Origin: Maylandia zebra
Taxonomy: Eukaryota > Chordata > Actinopteri > Cichliformes > Cichlidae
Length of the DNA: 64,000 nucleotides
Assembly: GCF_041146795.1 (NCBI RefSeq)
Contig: NC_135169.1
Location: 8,080,264 to 8,144,263, forward strand
Reading direction: 5' to 3'
A program made the translations under genes and the position numbers. Position 1 is the first letter of the stretch; every line of letters starts with the position of its first letter. Positions 47,024 through 54,860 of the stretch are shown here, piece by piece. The notes under the pieces were generated by a model that searched no databases, had not been told where the DNA came from, and saw only the letters and a program-made list of their open reading frames with translations.

Positions 47024-49477
47024 CAGCTCAGAGCTGGTGTGTTTTCAGGGTGTGGTGTCTGAAAGGATCAGTGTGAACAACAGGACCGCCCACTCTGGAC
47101 ACACACACTCAGGTACAAACACACAGGTGGTTTGTGTATCAGGCTTTTCTGCTGTGAAGTTGTAACATGGGGGTCTATGGAGGCGACTCACTGCTGCCTC
47201 TGCTGGACACTAGAGGAACTGCAGGCATCAGTGCTTCAGGTCTGAGTCTCAGGTCTGACTGTTAGCTGAATGTGTGTGTGCAGGTGTGCGTCTCACTCTT
47301 TGTGACCAAGCTGGGAGGAGTCTGCAGGTGTACCTGGACTTAAGCCACACCCCCTACCCACCTGGCCTGTTGCCGGGTAACACTCTGCTGTTGTCTGGTT
47401 TCCAGAGGAGGCTGTCCAGGTGAGACACACATAGACAGGCTTATAAAAGTTTGGACTCTTTATTTGGACTCATTTCCAACAATGTCAGCCCCAATAAAGT
47501 TATGGATCATTTTGCATCAATAGGCTGCTGGTTTTCTTTACTGGTTTCAGGTGTTACCAGCAAAATAGTTGTTTAATCATCTGGAATGTACCCAGATTTA
47601 TTTATTTAGACAGAGATCTTGACCCCCCAATGTTCAATACAAAGTCACGCCCATGGTTACGTACCTGTGCGGTTTACCTGTGTGTGTGTTTCAGGACAGG
47701 AAGTGTGTACTGCACGTACTTACCTGTCAGCTCCATAACTGTGGTCTCCCTGGGAGACACCAGGTAAGTTTACAGGTAAAGTCTGGTTCACGTGTTTGTC
47801 GTGCTGTTGTTTATTTGTTTGTTTGGTTTCTATCAGCTCGGCCCAGCCTCCTCCTCCTGCTCCCATCATGCACCTGGGTGAGTGGGCTCTGAGCAGCAAG
47901 CAGAGGTGCGCTGTGGGACAGGTCAAAGGTCACGTGGTGTGTTTCCTGTTCCTGCAACTGCAGTGGAGCTGCTCGCTGTGTGGCAGCGTGTACACACAGG
48001 TACTGCATAAAATACACACAGTGTGTACAGGATGTGTTTAGTGTCAGTTTCTCGGGTGCAGTGAAAGTACTCAGAGTGCTTCATGTGTTGTTAGCGTGTT
48101 GGTGGCGTGTTAGTGTTGGTGCAGTAAGTAAAGTGTCGTTTTGGAGGAAACTGCTCACGATTTCAGGTGTGTGTGTTTACCTGTTGCTCTCTCTCTCTCA
48201 GGGCTGCAGCAGCTCTCAGTGTCACTCGACCTCGTCAGTGTTTCAGTCCAAAGCAAAGTAAGAGCAGCTTCCTGTTGAGCTCACCTGCTGATACGTGTTA
48301 ATCACCTGGATGAGTCAGGTGACAGTCACATGATCAAACCATGTGGCTCTGCTCTTCGATCAGGCTGGTGATCGATGACGGGACAGGTGAGGCTCACGTC
48401 TGGTTCTCAGCTGCTCTGGTTCGTGCTCTGCTGGGATTGGCTGATGCTCAGTGGGAGGGGCTTCAGAGAGCACTCAGGGTCAGAGGTCACATCAGAGTCT
48501 TCCCTCGTGGGCAGAGCCAGGTCAGTAGCACCTGTCAGGTGTATATGTTTACCTGTCACAGGTGAGTCACGTGCTCATCGTCGTCTTTAGACTTTATTTT
48601 GTCTTTAAAATTTAAGATGAGGCTTTAACTGTGAAAGGGCACATCCTGTTTGTATCCTGGTAACAGCTCCGTCTGCTCACACCTTACTGCTGAACTGGTT
48701 TGGGGGCGTGGCCACTTCCACCTTTAAAAGTCTGTAGGTGTGACGGACCCACGCTGGGCTCACGTGAACAGGAGGGAGGGGCCTTACAGCCGTGTGTTTC
48801 AGTGAGACTCAGGTCGTGCCCCTGACTCCACCCACTCGACCTGATGAAGCAGCAGGTGGTGTAGTTCTTAGGGTAATGGAGGGTGGAGACCACAGGGGAG
48901 GGGCAGGACAGCGAGAGGCATTTAGGACTCGGGTCACACCAGGAGAACCCACAGGGCCCCTCCACCCACAGGTGGAGCTGTGTTAAAAGACCCTGCAGAC
49001 TGAAACGTCCTGTGGTCAGAGGAGGTGAAACGAGAAGAAGATGCAGCTACAACCCAAAGAACAGCGTCCACACAGTGAAGCACGGTGGGGACGCTGTGGG
49101 GGGGCCACCACAGAGAGAAACAGGCGTCCTGCAGGACGTTTCCACAGGGCCGAGCCGTGAGTCTGCAGAGACATAACCTCTGTGTCTGTCTCAGGTGTGT
49201 GACGAGGACGCTGACGACTTCCTCCTCCACTTCCTGTTGTGTCTGTGCAGCAGTGATGTCATGATTCGGCCGCTCAGCCTCACCTGCAGGAAACACACCA
49301 ACCAGAGACCAGAAGGTAACCCCACCCTCACACACCACCCTCACCACCCTGACTGCAACCTTCAGAGTGTGTGTGTGTGTTTCAGAGGTGAGGAGGTTCA
49401 CTCGAGGAGACAGAGAGTTCCTGACCAGACTGGCTCCTCCCCTTCAGCTCACCTGTCTGCACCTCCACCCTGACTGA
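34615..49477 (+). CDS. ctc1: CST complex subunit CTC1
   Basis: CTC1 is the large OB-fold subunit of the CTC1-STN1-TEN1 complex, which binds single-stranded telomeric DNA and brings polymerase alpha-primase for C-strand fill-in. Twenty-five exons join in frame to 1,224 aa (human CTC1 is 1,217): 34615-34665, 34899-34983, 35969-36068, 36144-36366, 37966-38195, 38274-38403, 38473-38781, 38862-38984, 39071-39300, 39421-39565, 39639-39841, 39914-40083, 40162-40276, 40422-40827, 40905-40994, 41310-41447, 46838-46884, 47027-47112, 47284-47419, 47695-47763, 47837-47999, 48202-48257, 48364-48520, 49195-49315, 49386-49477. Recognition rests on gene architecture, length and style (MDPLQELLDRVKPSTEA start; LVIDDGTGEAHVWF near the end, typical of an OB fold). 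CSLC in exon 21 and C...C in exon 22 form a zinc-ribbon-like set. Exon 7 holds an in-frame HTQE repeat. Intron 16 carries a Ty3/gypsy element. Eight acceptors abut (TG)n tracts. Confidence 0.92.
34711..34750. repeat. 13-bp perfect inverted repeat in CTC1 intron 1
   Basis: Arms ACAGTCTACGTAC (34711-34723) and GTACGTAGACTGT (34738-34750) are exact complements around a 14-base loop, 45 bases after the exon 1 donor. It could be the footprint of a small transposon or an RNA hairpin near the splice site. Confidence 0.8.
36945..37592. mobile_element. 648-bp hAT-like MITE in CTC1 intron 4
   Basis: The ends TAGGGCTGCTCGATTA and TAATTGAGCAGCCCTA are inverted complements with one mismatch. A perfect 8-bp duplication CTCACAGT flanks it (36937-36944 and 37593-37600). 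It carries words such as ATCACGATTATT near the left end, mirrored on the right. A second hAT-type fragment sits inside it from 37360. Confidence 0.85.
37360..37412. repeat. Partial hAT MITE end nested in the 648-bp element
   Basis: CAGCGGTCCCCAACC followed by GGACCGGTACCGGTCC (a 16-base palindrome at 37386-37401) resembles the tip of the element at 8866. The other tip was not found. Confidence 0.6.
37600..37782 (+). repeat. 3' end of a LINE/SINE-type repeat
   Basis: The words GGGCTGTTGGAAACCGAATTTCC and GGGATCAATAAAGTTTCATC form a typical fish non-LTR 3' terminus, followed by simple TAATC-type repeats. The left edge is uncertain. Confidence 0.5.
37783..37829. repeat. 20-bp perfect hairpin from TAATC repeats
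   Basis: Arms at 37783-37802 and 37810-37829 are exact complements with a 7-base loop ATCTGAC. It arises where a TAATC/GATCAG simple repeat changes strand sense, about 135 bases before CTC1 exon 5. Confidence 0.85.
38614..38664 (+). repeat. In-frame 12-bp coding repeat in CTC1 exon 7
   Basis: Three units of CACACACAGGAA encode HTQE three times, inside THTQEHTQEHTQEHTH. The unit length is a multiple of three, so gain or loss keeps the frame. It lies in a low-complexity acidic linker region (DDCEEAEHEEVELD follows). Confidence 0.85.
41100..41240 (+). repeat. L2-like LINE fragment in CTC1 intron 15
   Basis: The plus strand reads [19 protein letters not shown], then YADD, the same polymerase block as at 19413-19679 on the other strand. 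A very short remnant. Confidence 0.7.
41570..41650 (-). repeat. Partial copy of the 303-bp repeat seen at 1387
   Basis: Read on the minus strand, GGTAAATGGCCTGTATTTGT and GTCCCGAAGGACCCCAAAG correspond to the first ~80 bases of the repeat at 1387-1689. It lies in CTC1 intron 16, left of the gypsy element. Confidence 0.65.
41729..41888 (-). repeat. 3' LTR of the gypsy element
   Basis: 160 bp, identical to the 5' LTR except at one position (GGGTG here, GGATG in the other). Lies downstream of pol on the minus strand. Confidence 0.92.
41924..45427 (-). CDS. Gypsy pol polyprotein (PR-RT-RH-IN)
   Basis: The frame is open for 1,167 codons; its first ~100 codons overlap gag in another frame, so pol is probably made by frameshifting near the gag end and the true N-terminus lies near 45120. 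Domains in order: retropepsin-like protease with catalytic DSG (FLVDSG, about residue 132); reverse transcriptase with FVYLDDILVAS; RNase H with TDASDIAVG; integrase zinc domain (HALSHPG...CIPCQ), then catalytic residues in HVDLVGPL, TSDRGPQF and MCERFHRSL; and a GPY/F-type module (LYDGPFRVIEPG). No stop or frameshift is seen inside, so the enzyme set looks intact. This is a retrotransposon, not a host gene. Confidence 0.92.
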   Translation of the reverse strand: MRWPCQLPAIGHEGLPLPCGRGGSHPPGYQDFRRPGDCSGLTSVFPRPLTDAPGALRLVHSGRNRCTAAPRKRALFLSPAFWSEGTALSPALQFPDPGKRACQRSVAAATAGNKERLLFLEDSRSGRRFLVDSGSQKSLLPPAGSDRLAEGCGPLLTAANGSPIKTFGEMLVTVCFHDRDFQWNFVVAASSVPIIGADFLCAHGLLVDVANRRLIDAVSFSSLPCLTRGAQPVVHANSVDSGDVFQCLLSEFPSLSVPTFSSTVTKHGVEHYITTVGPPVFARARRLDPAKLAVAREEFATMERLGIVQRSNSAWASPLHMVPKSDGRWRPCGDFRRLNNVTENDRYPIPHIQDFSAHLAGTSVFSKIDLVRGYHQVPVRAEDVPKTAVITPFGLFEFLRMPFGLKGAAQTFQRLMDSVLRGLPFVFVYLDDILVASSSKEQHMFHLRQVFQRLAEHGLIINPSKYQFGLPVLDFLGHRISAEGAVPLPDKVRAVSDFPRPTNVKALQEFLGMVNFYNRFLPRAAHLLKPLYGALKGKKANDSVDWFPESIQAFSDAKSALANAALLAHPSPSAPIALTTDASDIAVGAVLEQRISGVWQPLAFFSRTLRDSERNYSVFDRELLALHLATRHFRFFLEGRHFTAYVDHKPLTFAMSKVSDPWSARQQRQLAAISEFTTDIRHVAGKSNHVADCLSRALVSPVFLGIDYSAMAADQSGDPDILALKSTQTGLILEDRPVQDGGPLLVCDVSTGRPRPVVPASWRHQVFDSVHALSHPGVRASVKLVSSKFVWPGLRKSVKEWASACIPCQRAKVHKHTKAPLEPFFIPGKRFDHVHVDLVGPLPQSQGFTHLLTVVDRTTRWPEAVPLASTTAAVVAKAFLSSWVSRFGPPADITSDRGPQFISELWSAMADGLGAKVHRTTAYNPQANGMCERFHRSLKAAFRASLKDGNWVDRLPWVLLGLRSAVKEDLGASPAELVFGQPLRVPGEFLPENPPPCFDPSVLSLNPLLHSLRVPGPVHHCVPETFVPKTLETAKFVFVRHDAHRTPLRPLYDGPFRVIEPGQKHFVLDFGGRRETVCVDRLKPAHVLPDSNVVPAQAPRRGRPPSMGLTDSGFPPRTTPGPPAFEPPPAFPARLHQPRSQDGPSSACSLPPRFSRSGRLLRPRVLD
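45109..45900 (-). CDS. Gypsy gag protein
   Basis: 263 aa from the first ATG after the 5' LTR (MLRLDDEASSG). It forms the particle that packages element RNA. The capsid-like region reads LPDFWLHDPPSWFVHVEAQF and ends in a compact cysteine/histidine motif (LCFYHQRFGAKARRC, then C) of the kind found in fish gypsy gag instead of a standard CCHC knuckle. It overlaps the open pol frame by about 320 bases. Confidence 0.88.
   Translation of the reverse strand: MLRLDDEASSGLEASAAAGLSPPPMAAFAVALKLPDFWLHDPPSWFVHVEAQFALRGVSADDTKYHHVVASLDPLSTRRVMTLLRDPPAQGKYAALKALLLRRYSLSDAERAEKLLSLAGLGDGTALELMESMLSLLGADDGGFLFTHLFLRQLPAPVCAGLANSPLLATKDYRSLAEEADRILLATRTFGVQAIVQDSPAFSPAPSPMLQGPSDSSTVAGIAARRHRGKGLCFYHQRFGAKARRCLPPCSFQTQGNGHVSAL
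45922..46081 (-). repeat. 5' LTR of the gypsy element
   Basis: 160 bp; promoter end of the element on the minus strand. Differs from the 3' LTR by one base. Confidence 0.92.
46086..46837. other. CTC1 intron 16, right part
   Basis: No gene or named repeat. A-rich run at 46264-46285. The frame at 46440-46733 shows no domain. Confidence 0.4.
46966..47020 (+). repeat. (TG)n microsatellite before CTC1 exon 18
   Basis: About 27 GT units run to within six bases of the exon (TTTCAG). This replaces the usual polypyrimidine tract. Length is likely polymorphic. Confidence 0.95.
48860..49170 (+). repeat. Possible Tc1-like transposase relic in CTC1 intron 23
   Basis: A frame reads YNPKNSVHTVKHGGDAVGG, resembling the YxPKNTIPTVKHGGGSIM segment of Tc1-like transposases, preceded by VVRGGE near the position of the WSDE motif. 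Decayed and short; intron 23 also lacks other recognisable features. Confidence 0.5.
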
Positions 49478-49524
49478 GCTCCACCTGCTTCGTTCTGACT
49501 TCATCTGTTCTACGTGTTCGTACA

Positions 49525-49530
49525 AATAAA
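49525..49530 (+). terminator. Poly(A) signal of CTC1
   Basis: AATAAA 48 bases after the stop, followed by a TTTATTGTTCC-type T-rich stretch. Confidence 0.75.
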
Positions 49531-50840
49531 ACTTTATTGTTCCTCCTGTCACATGGTATCTCACCTTCACTGACCCTGACGCTGGTGATCAGGGTCAGAG
49601 GTCACACGAAGCTCTCTGGGTTTAACAGGTCATGTGACCCTTCTACAGGAAGTGATCCCTGTGAGTGGCGCCCACAACGGAGACGTTCTCAGATGGTGAT
49701 TCATGAAACCTAATTGGTAAAACTAAACACTGAACGTGTTTCGGTTTGTTTACAGAGGTCAGACGGTGAAAGCTTCAGCCTGACCAGGAAAGAATCAGTC
49801 CTCTTTAAATCACACTTACTTTAAATGAATTCCTCCTCACCTTCATGTGTTTTGTATTATTGCATCTTATACTGAAAGAGTTCATCCATCGACACATTTG
49901 AATCCTGCAACATTTCACCGTGTCAGTTTGTCATGAATTGGACTATTTTAGGATTTCAGTTCATCTTTCCAATAAAGCTGGCAGCTCTGAAACAGCTGTT
50001 CTCTCTGAGGCTGTTTTGCATGTAAATAAAAGTGAAATAATTAAATGTTCTGTGAACAGACCGTCCAGTGGAGCTCCTCAGGGCTCTGTGCTTTCACCAC
50101 TTTGTTTTCTATGCTAATGAGTGTCAGAGCACGTCAGCATCAGTCCTTCAACATGGTCACAGCCTCTGATGAAGGTGTTCAAATGTGGCTTTTAATCCAG
50201 GTTTACACTTAAACAGTCTCCATGAAACGGGCCTCTGCCCTCATTCATCCTGGAGATCACTCGTCTAAACCAACCAACATAAAGAACGTGATGTTTTCAA
50301 AGCGAACACGTACACACAGTTGTTATGGAGACGATTAAATGTAGGAGCGATGATTCGTGAAATCCTACATGTGTGTTCTAACATGCTTTAATGATGGCAC
50401 GAGCTGACAATGAATAACATAAAGTTAATAGTTAATCTGCAACAAAACTTTTTCACCGCTTCAGTTTTTGGTCTTTTCCACATACGGTTGTTGTTGTCAT
50501 GGAAACAGAAACCAATCGGGCCTTGGATGGACGTCGGGAGTTCTTAACAGCAGCTCGTTGTTCATTCTGATGTTGTTTTTTAATTATATTTTATATTTAA
50601 TATCATATATTGGCCTTTTTCAGCTTTATCTGAAGGGCCACGGGTCAGACTCCAGCTGGGCCTGCCGCTCTCAGCCTCACTCTGAGGAAGCCCACAGTCT
50701 CTCACAGTGGAAACTACACCGGGGGACCCCATCCTTGGGGTGGACCCATTTTTGTTGTAGCGTGTTTTGGGGTTTAAAAGCCACAGAGACGCGGTGCTTA
50801 GAAAAAATGCATTTCAGCTGTGCTGATGCTCCTGACACGT
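49531..50840. other. Spacer between CTC1 and the solo LTR
   Basis: A short LINE relic reads SSGAPQGSVLSPLCF at about 50065-50110. The plus-strand frame at 50468-50869 (133 codons) has no recognised domain and ends inside the solo LTR. Nothing else is supported. Confidence 0.4.
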
Positions 50841-51203
50841 TGGAACGTTGGGTTGTGTTGCGTGGTTGAGAGGAGGCGGCAAAACACCTAGCAGGCTAGT
50901 CGGAAGAACACACACCCACGCTGGTATCGGTAATCCACGGTGGTTCTTTAATACGCCTTCTTCAACAACCATATAAAAGCCCGGCTGAACGGCTGCGCCT
51001 CAACAACATAACGCCCAGCGTTCATACAACCCAAGCGTTGCAAACAAAACAAGAAGAAAACGTAAATCCGTCCCTCGTTAAGCAGAAGCGTGCAGGCACG
51101 TGTCCTCATAATCCCAGAGAGAGAGCAGCGGCACAAACTGATGACACCATCAACCCTCGACTTGGGTGTCTTAAAGGGACACCGCACCATAGTGGCTGTC
51201 ACA
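50841..51203 (-). mobile_element. Solo LTR, 363 bp
   Basis: On the minus strand it starts TGTGACAGCCACTATGG and ends CGTTCCA, giving TG...CA borders. ACGT flanks both sides (50837-50840 and 51204-51207), a possible 4-bp duplication. Inside, a TATA-like CTTTTATATGG (about 50972-50982) precedes a poly(A)-type ATTAAA (about 50947-50952), in the order expected of an LTR promoter and terminator. No internal retroelement genes flank it, so it likely arose by LTR-LTR recombination. ACGT is its own complement, which weakens the duplication evidence. Confidence 0.6.
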
Positions 51204-51207
51204 ACGT

Positions 51208-52954
51208 ATAAGACTGGGGAAACCTGCATTCAGCTGGACCTGAAAAACACTATGTCCAGATAAACACAATCAACTTTTGGAGAAAAATAAAAGATTCTTC
51301 ATCAGACTAACAACTAAAAACATGACACTTACCTTAACAGTATGGGCTACATCAAATATATTCAAGACCGACAACAACACTTCTCACTGCTGCTAATTTT
51401 AACAAAACTAAACAAAAAGTAGAAAAAGGCAATTCACCAAGTCTTGAAAAGTAAAACTGAAAAATAGAAACACAGAATAAAACATCCATCCAGATCTTTA
51501 CCACCAACAACATAAAATCTATCTTGATTAAATGGCCTAATTCTCCAATAAATGAGCAATAATAAAGTAAGAAAAAATAAGACATTCAATTTATGGACGC
51601 TCAAATTAACAGAGCGACATTAAACGCACCTCATTGCCTGCCGTAGCGTTCTTCGCAGCTGCACTTCACCTCAAAGGTCGGTTAATACATCGGATTGAAC
51701 TTAACCAAAGTCCAATTAAAGGAAAATAAATGTTTCTAACAAATACAATGAAGAAGATTAAAATAATTCACTGTCAGTTACTGTCGCTGTGAGTTTGACG
51801 AGGTCAGCTGCTTCATTTGGTTCTGCCTAAAGTTCTCTCAGTGATCCAGTGTTTATATGATAAGATACGTGTTTAATGCAGAGAGTTGGAATTACAAGTT
51901 GGTAAGAAGCTTTTTAACAAAGGTTTGATTTAAGCTTTAAGTTCAAAGGTGAAAGAAATTTCACGTTTGATGAAGGAAGATCAAGGCTAACAAGGACATA
52001 GGTCAAAGGTCAAAATAAGGTGAGAAAATATAATAGATATATATAATCAATCAATAAGGTGAAAATATCAGATAAAAGGGTTTTTTGGTTATAAGGAATA
52101 AAGAGGTCAAAGGTCAAAACAAGAGACACTGGTAGAGACCTCAAATCATTGTTACTGAAGAAGGAGGAGTTCTTTAACAGTACGACATTGATAGAGTTTG
52201 TTTGTGTGTTTGAGAGTTCAGACTGAAAGGGAGCGCACAATCGTGTGTGTGTCTGCAGCTGTTGTGTTGTTGCTGCATCGTTGCCTCAGGGGGAAAGTTG
52301 TGTGTGTGTTATGCAGACTAGCAGAGACTGCAGCTGTCAGCAGCCACACACACTTTCTATTCTTCAAATCAAATCACAGTGAAACATGTTCACTGACAGC
52401 TCAGCTTCAGCATCGTCTTCATGCTGTGACTGCAGCCGTTCAACTCTGTTTGTCTTTAACCCAAATCATCACAACATGCAAATATAATCATCAAAATGAT
52501 GTGACTGGAAGGATGCAGCAGTCTGTGCTCCACCTTTCTCCTCCACACCTGCAGGTGGAGAACATGGATGCATGAATCTCTACAGAGTTCTTTGAATATT
52601 ATCCGTCTCATCAGTTTTCAGTGAACAAAACTCCTCACAGAGCCAAAATAAGCAGTTTGTATCCAACATAACTCAGCTGGACTCTGATGCTCCGTATAAC
52701 AGCCACACATGAGTCTGGATTCACTCAAAGCATTGAACAAACTTTATTGGAAATGAAGCTTTTGGACATTTGTTCTCTGATATTTGCTCTTCAGCTCGAG
52801 TCTCCATCAGTGGGAACATTTCCTGATTCAACTTTTCTTCTGTTCAAATCAAACTCCATGAGAATCAAAGTGTGAATCAGAGTCCTGATGATCAGATTCT
52901 ATAGAAACATGGAGACTGTAGAGGATTTACACTCAATGTGTTCATTTGTTCCCT
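51208..52954. other. Gene-free spacer before the TRIM gene
   Basis: AT-rich, with no coding region or named repeat supported. A minus-strand AATAAA at 52743-52748 could serve as the TRIM poly(A) signal. Confidence 0.4.
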
Positions 52955-54646
52955 TCAATCAGAATCAGAATAGAAATCAAGCAATTCTTCCAATGAAAGG
53001 GATCGATTAATGTTATTGACAGGACAGATGATCAGAGGTGCAGAGTTTTTACCTCCATCATTAGGACAGGGATTGAAGAATGGGTGGAGTCTGTGAGTGA
53101 AGGAGCAGCCAGTAAAGGAGTAGATCAGAGCTGCAGCACCTACATCATAAAAGGAGACCAGACCCTCCTCATAATCCACAAACACCCCCACCTTCTCAGG
53201 ACCAGGATGGAGACAGAGACGGACTGAAGGGTCAGCAGCAGCTTTGTACTCATTTCCATTTCTCAGCACTACAGTCCAGAAACCATCCTGAGGTCTCAGT
53301 GTGATTCGTCCCTTCCTGTTGATCGACTCTGTGGCCACTCCTAAATCCCACTCAGTCTTTCCTTTAACCTGAACCTCAAAGTAAAATCTGCCTGAAGAGA
53401 AACTCTGCTCTCCTAAAACATCAACACACAGAGAAAATCTCTCTGGGTTGTCTGGAAGCTTCTTCCTCACATCACTATGATAAACTTGTTTTCCATCATC
53501 AGACAGGATGAGGTTAGGATGAGCTGTATCAGGATCCAGAGTCACATCCACCTCATGCTGCTGCACCCTCTGCAGCTCAGCCTCAAACAGCTTCTTCTTC
53601 ATGAGTTTCCAGACTGTCTCCTCCAGCTGAGCCACAGCTCTCCCCACAGTCCCCTCATATGATGGTGGATGAACTCTGACCTCTGTCCAGTCCTTGCTGG
53701 GTGGAGCTTTCAGGGAGGAGAAGCTTTGGAGGAGGTGGAGGTGGTCTTCAGAGCGTGAGAGCTGCTCCACCTCAGAGCTTCTCTCCATCAGCTCAGAGAT
53801 TTCCTGTTCCAGATCTTTGATGAGACCTTCAGCCTGTTTCTCTGTAGCTTCCTGTTTGTCTTCGATCTCCTTCATGAGCTCCTTCAGGCGTCTCTCAACA
53901 GACTCCATCAGAGCCGTGAGGACCTGAACACCTTCTGCTTTCTGTCTGTCTGCAGCATCTTTACTCATCTTCACCGACTCTGTGATCTCCTGAATCTTCA
54001 GTCGTCTCTTCTGGATCATCTGCTGAATCTCAGCCTCTGTCTTCTCCAGCTCTGCCTTCTTTCCTTCATATTCTTCTCTCAGAGGAACAAACTCGTGGTT
54101 CTTGTGGTCTAAAACAGGGCAGAGCACGCAGACACATGTCTGGTCGGTCTTACAGAACAGCTCCAGGAGTTTATCGTGCTTCGTGCACATCCTGCCTTCC
54201 AGGTTCTCCACAGCATCAACCAGCTGATGTCTTTTCAGACCTTTCAGTGTCAGATGAGGCTCCAGGTGAGTCTGACAGTAGGAGGTCTGACACACCAGGC
54301 AGGACTTCAGGGCCTTCAGTCTGGTTCCAGTGCAGACGTCACAGGGAACTTCTCCTGGTTTGGCAGCTTGTTGCTCTGAGCTGCTGCTGCTGGCTTTCTG
54401 CTGAGCTTCACGTCTGAACTGAGCAACCATCTCAGAGATGAAGGTGTTGACCCTCAGCTGAGGTCGAGTGTAGAAAGTCTCTTTACACATGGGACACTGA
54501 CAGCTCTGATTCATGTCCCAGTGCTGACTGATGCAGGTTTTGCAGAAGTTGTGTCCACATGATGTAGTGACTGGATCAGTGAACACATCCAGACAGATGG
54601 AGCACAGAAACTGATCTTCAGATCGCAGATTGCTGGCAGCAGACAT
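52955..54646 (-). CDS. TRIM-family E3 ubiquitin ligase (RING, B-boxes, coiled coil, PRY-SPRY)
   Basis: 563 aa in one coding exon. A RING finger (residues ~15-60; CSICLDVF...CGHNFC...CPMC) recruits a ubiquitin E2. Two B-box zinc modules follow (~100-145 CDVCTGTRLKALKSCLVC and ~150-190 CTKHDKLLELFCKTD), then a long coiled coil (~195-300, for example AELEKTEAEIQQMIQKRR) for dimerisation, and a PRY-SPRY/B30.2 domain (~345-540; LDPDTAHPNLILSDDGK, WDLGVATESI) that binds targets. This layout is that of fish finTRIM/TRIM25-like proteins, many of them antiviral. The ATG at 54646 is chosen because a splice acceptor (TTTCTCCCTCAG) lies nine bases before it; a longer frame upstream crosses that acceptor. 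The gene probably has a non-coding exon at about 56225-56290. No lesion is seen. The exact orthologue is uncertain. Confidence 0.93.
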   Translation of the reverse strand: MSAASNLRSEDQFLCSICLDVFTDPVTTSCGHNFCKTCISQHWDMNQSCQCPMCKETFYTRPQLRVNTFISEMVAQFRREAQQKASSSSSEQQAAKPGEVPCDVCTGTRLKALKSCLVCQTSYCQTHLEPHLTLKGLKRHQLVDAVENLEGRMCTKHDKLLELFCKTDQTCVCVLCPVLDHKNHEFVPLREEYEGKKAELEKTEAEIQQMIQKRRLKIQEITESVKMSKDAADRQKAEGVQVLTALMESVERRLKELMKEIEDKQEATEKQAEGLIKDLEQEISELMERSSEVEQLSRSEDHLHLLQSFSSLKAPPSKDWTEVRVHPPSYEGTVGRAVAQLEETVWKLMKKKLFEAELQRVQQHEVDVTLDPDTAHPNLILSDDGKQVYHSDVRKKLPDNPERFSLCVDVLGEQSFSSGRFYFEVQVKGKTEWDLGVATESINRKGRITLRPQDGFWTVVLRNGNEYKAAADPSVRLCLHPGPEKVGVFVDYEEGLVSFYDVGAAALIYSFTGCSFTHRLHPFFNPCPNDGGKNSAPLIICPVNNINRSLSLEELLDFYSDSD

Positions 54647-54719
54647 GTCTGCACTCTGAGGGAGAAAGAAGAGAAACATTTGATTCAAAATTCACTTTAA
54701 ATTTCATTTTACAAAGAGA

Positions 54720-54860
54720 GAAACAAGCGTCAGTAGTCTGAGGAGCTTGGAGAGAAAAGCGTCTGGACTTCTTTGAGTTTCTTGAAGACGTTTCATCAGA
54801 GAAGCTTCTTCAGTTCTCAGAGTAACTGGTGGAGACCCAGCAACACACTCAGACACAAAC
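54720..54860. repeat. Dispersed fish repeat in the TRIM 5' intron
   Basis: Words such as AGCGTCTGGACTTCTTTGAG and GAAGACGTTTCATCAGAGAAG followed by GCTTCTTCAGTTCTCAGAG belong to a repeat I recall from many fish genomes. Boundaries and class are not established. Confidence 0.45.

Noticed and set aside
46828-47076. 82-codon frame over CTC1 exon 17 reading into the TG repeat as a VC run
   Set aside because: Wrong frame for the CTC1 chain; the VC run is only the translated microsatellite.
50468-50869. 133-codon frame before the solo LTR
   Set aside because: No similarity to any domain I know and its end lies inside the LTR.
52955-54688. Longer TRIM start at 54688 (MNQMFLFFLPQ)
   Set aside because: The extra 14 codons lie across a clear splice acceptor, so they are intronic; the ATG at 54646 is preferred.
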